DNA from: Rhyacichthys aspro
Taxonomy: Eukaryota > Chordata > Actinopteri > Gobiiformes > Rhyacichthyidae
Assembly: GCA_036850595.1 (NCBI GenBank)
Contig: CM072168.1
Span: 10,903,982-10,967,981 of the forward strand
DNA: 64,000 bases
Direction: 5' to 3'
Shown: positions 47,601 through 59,600 of the stretch, piece by piece
Layout of the letters: every line of letters starts with the position of its first letter
Numbering within the stretch: position 1 is the first letter of the stretch
The notes under the pieces: generated by a model
Told to the model about the DNA's origin: nothing
The model's database searches: none
What the model saw: the letters and a program-made list of their open reading frames with translations, nothing else
Position numbers and translations under genes: made by a program

Positions 47601-50600
47601 ATTTCAGGACTGGCCTCTCCTTTCCCTTTCAGCCCTGCCAGCCGCAAGAACTCCTGGAAAGAGTGGGATGGTAAGGTTGACTAAGAAAGGGAAAATGTTT
47701 GTGTGAGCTTTGTTGAATATATGTAACCCAGGGCTGTAGACTGACTTAGACTTACTACTTTACACTTTTGTTGGTATCAAAGTGTATTGCTCGATCTCAT
47801 GTCCGATAAAGCTTTAGCCATGTTTCCACGGGGCATGACACCCAGAGTTGTGCACACTCCTTTGGGGCTTCCCATTCTCTCCTCAACTGGGCTGGTTTTG
47901 TGTTTTTCTGTGTGTGAGGGAATGTGTGTCTGTGCTACTTTAACAGATGCCTCAGTTTCCGACACAAAGATTCTGGCAGCTGCACTGAGATTTCCCTTAG
48001 CAGTAACAAACCCTTCTGCAGACTGGAAACAGGAGCACACAGCACCCGAACAGTGAACTAGTTGGTACGAAGCGGTTAAAACTGCTGATCAAAGCTGCTG
48101 AGCTTTCAGGTTTGTGGCCAGTGAGCCATCCTCCTAGAGACCTTGATTTTTCCCAGGTCTTTGTATCATACAGAGAAGTGATCATGAGGAGGAGACGCAG
48201 GACTAGTGCTGTTCCATGGGACAGCGGGATGCCGATGGTGCCACTCAAGTCACGTGAGTCAGGGACAGCTGGTGTGTGTGTGTTTGTTTTACATGTGTGT
48301 ATTAGTAGGCTGTTGTGCTTCATCTTATTGATTTAATGTAGGTATGACTTTAAACACCTCTGTTTTAGATGTGGTGTTTGTATATGGAACAGTTTACATT
48401 TTATTAATACTTGGAACAGGAGAAGGGCTTCCTGTCGCTTCCTTGCAGATCTGTTAAAGTCATCAACTTTTAGCTTGTTTATGAGAGAGACTTTGAGCAA
48501 TTGTTCCATTAGACTAAAAAAACAACCTATAATAGCAGGGATTGTTATTGTTATTGTATATAGGTTGTGTAAAATCAGACACAGAGATATATCTGTGATC
48601 TCTGTGACAAATTAGTGGTTTGAAGAAAATGGACTTGACTAATTTCTAACTTGAAACTAATGGATACCAAAGCATGGTATCTATTATTTCTTATTTTCAT
48701 ATAATGTTTGTATTATTATTTTTATGGTCGTTCATCTCATTGGATCTTTGTGTGAAAGCCTCTGCAGTTTTCTGCTGCAGTTGCTTTGCAGGTCCCAGTA
48801 CTCCACTGGCCTTGGGAAAACACAATAAATCATCTACTCCTAACTAAAAGTGGTGGGGGTCTTTGCTTTAGTTTGACCCTTTGACTTGAAACTGCACAGA
48901 CTTGTAACCTAATGGATTTAGTCAAAGTCTGTCAGAGTTTGCTGTGCTGATAACCCCATGTGTGCCCTTGTCGTAAAAACAAGAATTTAACTCCACCTTC
49001 TTACAACTGGTTCACAACAAATCCAGGTTATTTAAACAAACAACTCATGCACAATCATTGAACTTTCTTCTGAGATGTTGCTGGTCCTAAATCAGACACA
49101 GAAAGTTGTCTATTAGTTTATGTCTTTTTTTTTTTTTTCTGAATCTATCCGTCATGTTCTGCTAAGGAACAGTGTCAGTCTTTGAGTGGTCTCATTAGAA
49201 TTAGGCCTTTCACTAGTTTGTAATAATGGGGTCTTTTGAGTGTCGTAAACAAGAATAGAGGCTTTGAATGAATACAGTCTGTGAATGGTTAAATGGAGAT
49301 GCAGACAGTGAATAGGCTGGTTAGAATGGAGGCTTTGTACTTATAGTCTCTTGAGGTAAGGTGCACAGGGAGCCCTTGGATTGTGCTGATATGTAATAGT
49401 ACTGTCACGAGCGCATAACAAAAATTACATAGATTAACATAACATTAACCTGCTCCATGTACTATTTCATGGATTGAATTTGAATATATTCAGGTTATTG
49501 AACTGAGAGGGGTCAGGTAGCTATCTTTTAGGGGTGGGGTTAGGGCGAGCAGAGAGAGGCGGAGCTTAGTGCCACACTGTAGCTTTTGTATACAGGTAAA
49601 GGTAACCTGAGGTTTGAAAAAAGAAAGCCCCTGCAGTTAGTGAGTGACATGCTGCAGGCTGTTCAGCACCTGACACAGACCAGAGGACAGGGACGCTGAG
49701 GATGAGAGGAGAGTTACTTTTCTGATACTTTCACAAGAGCTGCATGGAGCAAGATTTACATGAGTGGACAGGACACGGTTTGCGGCGGCATTATGGGGGC
49801 AGAAGACACGGTGGACTTTTCCATAGAAGAGGATGTTGAGCTGGACTCTGGGGTTTGCATGGATTCTGAGCTCATAGGACCACGAGCAGGACAGAGAAGT
49901 CAAGAAGAACATGCCAAAAGAGAGATGATGGACTGGTTTGACTCTCCGCTCTTTTGTGAGTCACAAAGTGTAGAGACAGAAACTCAAGAGAGATCATTAC
50001 ACGTTGGTGCTCAAAGGGAAGGGGGGAGAGACTCTGAGGGGACACTAGATGTTTGTTTACAGCCAGTGAAGGAGAGTGGGAGACACATGAGGATCTCGGT
50101 GCAGGAGGTGAAAAGATACTACAGGTTTTCCCGCTGCTGCCACTGGCTGTGTGGTAGGTGACAGGTGTAATTCTTATGCCTCTTCCTGCTTCATATTGTT
50201 GCGTTTTGATTAGCGCTTGACTTGACAATAGCACACCTCGTAGCTATTGGCCTATCACAAGTTTGCCTTGCTAGAACCCTGGAGCAGCATTTTCTTCTAT
50301 TTCAAGACCATTTTTGTGGGTTGTGCATTGTCTTTCTGCTGTACAAATGAACGGTATATTCTATCCAACAAATGTACAATGCATTTCTGTTTGTAGCCAT
50401 CTGATATACAAATGTGATTCTTATCAGGATGTTTAGCTTGAGGCAAAATTACACCAGACATGTGACTAGGTATGGGCAACTGAACTCAAGATGCAATTGG
50501 AAAGTGCCACCAAATCTCATTATACAGCAATATGAGAAAAAAAACACAACATTTCTAAAGGCAGAGGAAGTAATGTATTTTATTAGGGTCAGATTAAAAC

Positions 50601-53600
50601 ATTTTCCAACACATTACATGCAGTTTTCAGATTTCAATCACTATAATTACACTATATGTTAATGTAAAAGTCCTATTTGTATCTGTGGAAATCATTAAAC
50701 ACTGCCAGCTTCACAGAATGATATTGACTGAGTGCTTTATCTCAGCCATTACTTTTCACATGATCATGACTCTTAAGCCCCTTACTTGTCTTGTTGCCCT
50801 CCCCCACTGTTATTGATGGCCCCCTTTAACATTCAACAACTAACTCTAGCCAATAATAAATGTATTTCAGGTTTCTCATGACAAAGTAAAGTAAGGATTG
50901 TACAAAAACTTTCACGTAGCCTCTTTGCGGCCCTGTGAACCTGTTTGCGGTCATGTGCCGTTGCCCTGTTTAATCTGTGTCAGTAGTAACAGGCGGTCCA
51001 GGTGTGTGACAGTGACCCACTAATGTTTGACTCGACGCCCACAAACGTGAGCGTGAGTGGACACTAATCCTCACCGTTAAGCCTTTTAAAGAACATTAGC
51101 GTCTAAAGCAGCAGGTGGTTGGTATAGGAGTGTGTTTTCGAGTAGCGAGGAAGGGCATGGAGCAATAACTATGGGTTTTCTTTAGGGCTGCACTATATAA
51201 AGAAATAATGGTATATGTGTTGCATGTGAATATGAATGGCTTTACTGCTAACACAGGTTATGTCTAGCCACCTGAGCCACTTGAATAGTAGCTCCATCTG
51301 ACAAACACAAAGCAAAAATGCCTCTTATACAGAATAAGATTATCAAATTTAAAGTTTTTTTTCAATATGCAGATTCGTCTGTTGTTTCTATACATTGTGC
51401 AGACCCCAGCTTGTTTTTTAACTACATTATACATGTGTGATAATATAGAAGTTTTGAATAGTTTAACTTGGCCAAAATGTTTAACAGCAAAGCACTTCTG
51501 TGACATCATCGATACCACTCGATGAGTCAAAAACAATAAAAGAAGATCAGAAAAGATACTGTAACTGTTTTTCCAAATTGCCCTTTTGTGTCACATACAG
51601 TGGCATCTGATACTAGCTCATGTTTTCCTTTTGAAACTGCCACAGGGCCCCAAAGATCAGTGGAAGGAAGAGGGAAAAAGAGATTGAAAGGAAACAGTAA
51701 GAGGAAATCTGGGAAAATGTTTGTAGGTATTATGTATAAAGTGAGTGAAACTGAAATCCGACAACTTTTCGGGGGATTTTTCAGTAACAGAATAGCCTCT
51801 CTTTTAGAAACAAAGTGCAGCTATTGCTGGGCGGGGGCTGATACGTGTGGGAGTTGCTGGGGGCAAGGCGTGGCTCTTTGACTGAGGCTGGCTCCCGAAA
51901 GAGGAAACTGATGGTGTCTGTGTGAACTTGAGTCCTTTTGGAGCGTGCCTGTGAGCGCTCGGCAGATGGACGGACCATTGGAGCTTTGTGTCCGATCTCC
52001 TTGGGCAATGTGTGACCTTTATCACCAAAGCCACAATCCTTTGGCGAGTTCTAAACACCACTGTTTGCTCATTTATCTATGTCTTATCCACATGTCTGGC
52101 TTGTGTTAAAGGAACTTGTTGGTTTGCACACCCTCGCTTCAGGTTAACTTAAAAAGAGAAAGGGGGAGGTTTTTGGATCATCAAACTTATCTGTTAATAG
52201 ACTCTGCTTGGGCTGTCACATAAATTAATTTTCATTTAACTTGACTTTTTTGTAATATATTAACTATTAAACATATAATTAAATATTGTTTCAGCAGTTA
52301 AAGTAGAGGTGGAAAATGACAGAAATGCTTGTTTATTTTCCAATGATATTCATTCAACACGAAATATTGTAACACAGAAAACTTGCTTAAACAGATTAAA
52401 AAAAGCAATAGAGATAGAGAACCATATGAGGGTTTTTGTAGCTTCTTGGATACTATTACTACTAATACCATTGAATTAAAACATATTTTATGAATAATCT
52501 GTTTATTAGAAAAGACAAGTGAGACCAGTGATAAAAATGTGCATAATATGAATGGTTTGCATTTATCACCATAACCCATTCTTCCATACTTGTGTGATGT
52601 CTTTCACATAGCCAAGAGGGTTTTTTTTTTTTAGCATATAAATAGTTGACTGGGCTATGTATCATGTGTTTTTCCCATTTGTAAACTTGCCTAAGCAAAT
52701 AACACTAGGAACTGCTAGATATAATGGCTTCAACAGGCCAAAATCCATATTGATCATTGAAGGCAGTAGATGTTGTTTTGTTTTGACACAATTCTCTTGG
52801 CACCATCTGCAAGGTTTTAAAAGAAGCCTTGAAAGAACCCTGAGAATACCAGGGAGACATGTTACTCTTGTTTGAATCTTGTGTGCAAACAGTTTCTTCT
52901 GTATGTTTGGGTATCTGTGTGAAGAGAGCTCAAGAGAGAGTCATGTGTAATGACAGCCTAAGGCCAAGTCACCTGATAGGTTTCCCAGCCTCACAAAGAG
53001 TCCCTGTAAGACGTTTTGGTTTGTTTAACTTGGATTCAAAGGAGGGTCTAAGGTAAAAGGGGAGTGTTTGTAAAGTGACAATTAGCTGAACGTACGTAAT
53101 GAAGGAGAACGGGGCATAAGACTGAGGATACTCTGGTACTTTTTCTAATCTAATGGAAAAAACAATTGTCGGCCACAGCAGATGGCTCTGAGGCTGGTGT
53201 CCCTGCTCTGTCAGATGTCACTGGACAGGTACAGTGCCAAATGTCTCTGGAAAAGTGTCGTTTTTGTTGTTGTAATTGTTTTTGAACATGAACCTAATGA
53301 TACTACTACTAACTTTATGAAACATCAACAGTTTTTACATGTTTGTTCATGGATAAGATCTATCTTAATTGAGTAAAAACAACTTTCTATAAAGAATATT
53401 TGGATTGTTGAAAATGGTCTAAAGGACACTCATGTACTTCTTACAGCTCTCATAATAATAATAATAATAATAATAATACATAACTTTTTGGTTCAGGCAG
53501 GGCTTTTTGTGGTTTGAAAATAATGTAGAGCCTCACTGTCCTCAAGAGAACTTGCAAAGAAAGCAAATAGCAGTGTGACCAAGATATAAAGTCAATATTG

Positions 53601-56600
53601 CTTTAAGGTTAAATCAACTGTCTATAACTACACAAACAGAATGTCTCAAATACTATTGCTATTCACACTATGTATGACTTAGCAGGGTATATTTTTTAAT
53701 TAGTAGAAAAATAATTTGCCTTCAAAAGCATTTTTTTACGTTTTATTTCTCATATTTTCATACTTCTGTAAGGAAGAGTGAAAAAGTCCCTTAAAATATG
53801 TAGCTTAACTAAAAAATATCTATGGTTTATTGTGCCAAACCACTGCAACGCATTATAAATTTGGGTTATTATATTTGACAAGCAAAGTTTGCTATTGTAG
53901 CCCATGTAACAATGATGTTTTTTCTGTATTTCAGATGAGATCATGCAACTGGACAGTAGTCCTCTACGCGCTGCAGACATCACTCCTGACCTCAGGAAGC
54001 GGTTCGCCTTCCTCTCAGGTGGTGCATTCATGTCCCTTTGTGTTTCTAGCTGTCTATTCTTTATTTTTTTATTATTTTTTGTTTGATGATTACTTCAGTA
54101 GATCAAAATGGAAGACACTGACAGTTTAGTTTTTCACTTCATTTTTGAGTGGCTCATATTGATTTTCATAGCTCTTACAATTTGATATTCAAATGTCTTC
54201 TCCATTCATTTCCTCTTCACTGTCTCAGTTTAGACCAGATCCTCATTCGATTTACCTATTATCTAATCTGCGTCTTTTAGCTGTGTTCATGATAAGCTTA
54301 TAACTGAGTTCATGCGAGTGGTGCAGCTGACCTTGGGGTTGCCGCAGAGTTGGGAACCATTTTGCAGCCGTAGATCTAAGCAGACGCTGAAAGCATGACT
54401 GTGCACTTGCTGTTGCTATAGCGACAAGAGAGGGAGAAAGGCAGAGATTGAAATTCTGGTCGCAGACGCTGACAGAGCAGCTGCTTCACAGAGAGTGGCA
54501 TCGTGCTTGTGTTTATATGTTCAAATGTTGGTCAAGTAAAGTGAGAGTTTACCATGTGGCCATTTCCAGCCACCATGCACAAACAATGAGGGTAATGGTC
54601 CTCTTTGTCAAGACTTTATCTAAATGTTCAATTTATTAAAGAGCTTTTTTATATTTTCATATCCAATATTAAGTCTAAGTTAAGATGCAGCACTGTGGTA
54701 CTGCATCACATTTTCAGCAGTCTTTCCACACTGCCACCCAGTGGTAGCCTTTACACTAGTGCTACTGGGAGATCAACAGAATTAATGAATTAATTCTAAA
54801 TACAGTTGGAATCAATAGTGGTTCCTGTTATTGATTTTGTGTATATAATATCGCAAAACCATACTATTTCTAACCATTGTGATTTGTTTTTCTTAGGGGG
54901 TAGAGGTGACAATGGCAGCCCAATCATTGTGTTCCCAGAATTCCCCTCATTTGGAGAGATCACAGACAGAGAATTTCACAATGTGCTTACCTACTTGACC
55001 AGCGTCCCCAGGTAAGCACCTCAGTGACATCGCTGAGCTGCTCATATGTGCTATATACACACATACTGACATATTGCTCACTGTGTGCAATAAGTGCCAC
55101 AGCATATGATGTACTCTTGTGTGAAGTGTGTAGTATGCAGTATGCAATCAGTAATTTTTGTCATAGTTCAAAGGTTATAGGTCATTTTAATGCAGATGGA
55201 CAGACCTGAGGCACCAAAAGCTGCCTTTAGAGGGCAGTAGGCACAGAGATATAAGACTAGTGCGTTGGCTCCAATGGTGTCTGTGTGTACACGGTCAGAC
55301 CACCACCTGAATTTCTGTTGAATCTTCTTTTTAATTTGAACTAAAACGTTAGAGTTATATAAATGGATACACAAACATAAATTATACTTTTTAAGCTGAT
55401 CAATTCCTCACCTTAATGATGTACAAGTGTTTTATATTTCAGGGTTTTTGAGTCAGTTTAATATCCATTATTTTTTCACATGCTTATAGATAGTGATAGA
55501 TGGACATTCACTGATTAAGGGTCATGCCTCAAGCTGTCACAGACACAAACAGATGGCTGAAGCAACCTGAGGGACCAACACCCCTAACAGAGCACATATA
55601 GCCTAAAGCCTGAGGCCAATGTCCAACATCTGCGTTTAGTGACCTTCAACAATGATTACTACCTAGAATTAATATGTTAGGAAAGCCACAAGCACACTAA
55701 CACTCTCCCTGTAACAGTTTTTTATTTTACTTCTAGCTCTGATTTAAAATTACACTTTTGCCTTTTTGTTGATGTTCATTAGAATGAGAGTTATTGTATA
55801 TTGGCAAGTGTATTACGCACTTGTTATAACACACTTACTGCGCCACCATAAAATATCTTAAAGCTATATTTACTCTCTAATATCATTCAACTGTAGCCTA
55901 TATACATTTGTAAAAGTTGCATTGGTGAACTCTTTTGGTTTTTCTTTGATGTTCGTTTTCTCTGCCTCTGGTGTTCATTAAGCAATACCGTGTTTCAGCC
56001 ATAAATCTCTTAAAGACAGGAAAGCTCTTGTCTCGCTCTCATCGTCCCTTTTTCTTTGGGGATGAGATTTCAAACAGATTGTGCTTTGAAATTTGAATCA
56101 TTACAATCACAGTAAACAGCAACAGTAAAAGAACAACAACTGACTGGAAACATATGTAGAATAAAGAAATAAAAATGTTACAGAGTTAAAGCGAATGCAA
56201 GGTATAGAAGCAGACAAGACCCAATTGTGTGTGTGTTTTTTTCAATAATTCAGCAATGCTCTCTTGGATGCTGCCCCTCCCCCGTAAAGCAAAGCCCTGC
56301 GGACTGGGTATTGGTGCTGCTCATCACGCTACAACCAGTTTGTAATAGGCTCATGATCTGGCTGCTGCTAGTACTTGATTGGATAATTAAAAGAGAGGTT
56401 TAAACAGGGGGCAGAGTGAATGCCGTGATTGTCTTCTTGGCTCAGTCCCCGACAAACGGAAGACTACCCTTGAATACACTTCTCATATCATCTGATATGA
56501 TTGAGGCTTTCCTTTAATCAGTTTGGACAATGAATTGTTGCAGGTGAATGCTGCAAAATGAAGGAGCGTACCTGAGGATTACCTGGATGTTTCTGTTCTA

Positions 56601-59600
56601 AAGGTTCTCTTCTGTAACCTGTCCCAAAGCTCACTTATTTTGCATCTGTACATCCCACCTCTCACTCTGTTGGACATAAGAGGACGGTAACAGGGATTAG
56701 ACAAAGAACAAGGGGCTAGAGGCAAGAAATCTGGAGGTGCATCCCAGAATATCCTTTCATGGACGGCACAAGCTGTCTAAGGAGATAAAGAGCAGAACAA
56801 AAAGCATGCTGTGAACAATAGCTTGGCATCTCGGGTATTTCACTTTTCAGACAGCAACGGAAAACTAGCAGTATGTTGTTACTTCTTGAGCTCTGTGCTT
56901 CATTTAGCTCATTAAATCTACAATTGGTAAACAAATTTCTGTTGCGTGACTGCTATTGTATGTTTTTGTGTTGCAGCTTGTCCCCAACAGGAGTAGGTTT
57001 CATTCTGGTCATTGATCGGCGACAAGACAAATGGGCAGCCGTCAAGGGGACCCTGCTTCGAATTGCTGTAAGTTTTGATGTACACATCTACAATTTGCGT
57101 GGTATGCTTCCATAAGATATATAAGTCCTTACCCATTCTCATTAGAGAACAGATGATAGACAGATATTATACCAGTCTGGGAGGTCTATTGCACACACAC
57201 AGCTTAATCTCATCCCATTAGCATCAAAGCCTGCCATGTGTGCAAATAATGATGAACACAGTAATAGTATTGTTTTTATTCTGTCACCCACATGTTGGTT
57301 TTATAATTTAACCAAATGAAAACTCTCAATATGAAAAAGAAAAAAAAGATCAATTTGAATTTTCACGATTAGCTTTATACCCCTAGATGCATTACTGTGT
57401 AATTCCATATGTATACTATTGACTCTTCTTAATAAATGCAGGAAAACATTTCTTTATGGGCCAAAACATGGAGTCACTGACATCTTTAATGGTGTTGCCT
57501 AAAAGGTTGTGCCTTATGATGGAGAGATTGTAATAATTCTAATGTTCATGATAATGGTGCTATAAGATGCAGAAACTCTGTGGAGTATGGTCTCTAGGGT
57601 CATGGTGAAACCACTCATCCGTTTAAAATTAAATCAAGTTTTATTAATCCCACAAGGGGGGCTTTATAGACTGACAGCGCGGTAATATGGAGCAGTCAGT
57701 TATCCCTGTAATAATGGGTGTTGTGGTGATTCAGCAGAGCTGCTGAAAGGACAATGATGAAAGCTGGCAGTTTTCAAGCTGTGAGTGTCTATACAGTGAT
57801 GAGTATTTTGTTAGATATATTCTATTCACAGCTGACTGAGCCATGCATTTTCTAGTTCTTTATTCAGAGAGTACTTCTGTGTTTGAAACATTATATCAGG
57901 TAATGCTTGTGAATTCCATTCTCTGCATCTGCATGGAGAATGTGTAAATTGTGTCGGTGTGTGTCAACTTACCACTTAATTTAATTGGCTGAGAGTGACA
58001 TACTGCCACACAGAAAGTGTTTTTATAGACAGGTCTATGGTGATATTGCCCCCGTCCCTTAAGTAAACCCTCCTCCCTCCCTTGGCTGCTCTTCTCTTCT
58101 TTGTGTGTGCATCCACATTCAAGTCCAAATCTGACAAAGAACAAAGACCAGAAAATAAGTAGGCCATGTCCGAGACAACCAGAGGTCACACAGAAGCTTC
58201 ACAGCTAAGCTTCACAAAAATATGTAAATGCTTATATTTGTGGAAAGCCAGTAAATGTGCTGTTATTATCAGGTATTTACATGTATATACAAATATTGTG
58301 CTAATTTTCTCAAGTATAGTGGCTAATTTTCAAAAGAAGTGTACTTTACATGGTCTATTTGTTCACATAGTGAATGTCCATGTGCCTATATTTTCCCGAG
58401 AGATGAGAGATGCATAATCACTTTTCCTGGAGACAAAATATATATCTGCTGATGGTATGCAAAGTGCACACAGCACTTGACATTTTAATTGGAATTTCAT
58501 TTGTGCTCTTGGTAGGGATTTGTGCTTTATAAAACAATCATACAACATTGCCTTGTTTATGTAAGATTAAAATGGCAGTAATTAAAATGTCTTGTAATGT
58601 TAAAATAAAATACGTGCTAGCCTGCTTTATTATTATGTACTTAAACTGATAATAAACACACATGGCATGTTCTGTATGGGCAGTATTCACATAGAAGCAT
58701 CTTAGGCAAGTAAAGATTTATGTGCCACCGGATGGTCCCCACTGCTTTTCTCTGACAAAGAGAGAGTTCCCCAACAGCAGATAGAGACAAGTAAAGGATG
58801 TAGAGGCTGTCACTAAAACAGATCATGTCCAGCTGAATAAGCTACTTTAAAGTCTATTATGAGAAAAGTGTCAATGTGAATATTATTTCCTTTTTTAGGG
58901 CGCCTTCCCAGGGAACCTCCAGCTGGTTCTGGTTTTGAGGCCCACCACCCTCCTGCAGCGCACACTGTCAGACATCCTTTTCAAGATGAACAAAGATGAG
59001 TTCAAAATGAAGGTGCCGGTGCGTGCTTCTGTCTCACATGGGCCATAAAATGAATACATCTTTAATTATATTGTCATTATGATATGTATGAATATGTCTG
59101 TTGTTTGCAGGTAATCATGCTGAGCTCTTTAACTGAGCTCCACTCCTACATTGACCGGTCCCAGTTGACCCAGGAACTCGGGGGGATGCAGGAATACTGT
59201 CACGAGAAATGGATCTCCCATCGCGCTGTATGGACAGATATTCAATATATTTATACTCTTACTTACTTATACTTTATAGCTTGACAAAGCAGACAATTCA
59301 ACACAACATGCTTTACTATGTCTTGTGTTTTTACATCAGGCTATTGAGGGCTTTGCTTTGATGGTAAAGAAAATGGCACAGACCCTTCAGTCATTTGGAA
59401 TGGAGCTGGCTGAAACAGAGCTCCCAAATGAAATTCAGGCCACAACAATCCTACTGAACACACACACCAGCAAGAAAAACAAAATGAAGGTAACCCTGAA
59501 ATCACTGCATCTCTTCTGCGATGCTATCCTCTGTATGCGTCCTGTATATATGCAGCATGTGCATTGATTTCTTTTGCACTGTGGTGTGTGTACAGGAGGA

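Larger units (their letters stand above)
50154..53934 (+). other. mcf2l: mcf2l intron before first common exon
   Basis: 3.8 kb. It holds the candidate 126-base exon at 51,601, a T run near 52,621-52,632 and an (ATA)n repeat at 53,452-53,478. Nothing else was recognised. Confidence 0.5.

Noticed and set aside
47777..48056. Overlapping open frames on both strands between mcf2l exon B and the 144-base candidate
   Set aside because: Neither has splice signals in a fitting phase nor family resemblance.
53182..53228. Possible mcf2l first exon starting MALRLVSLLCQMSLD
   Set aside because: The ATG and the GTACAG donor look reasonable, but the exon ends in phase 2 and cannot join the phase 1 exon at 53,935 in frame.
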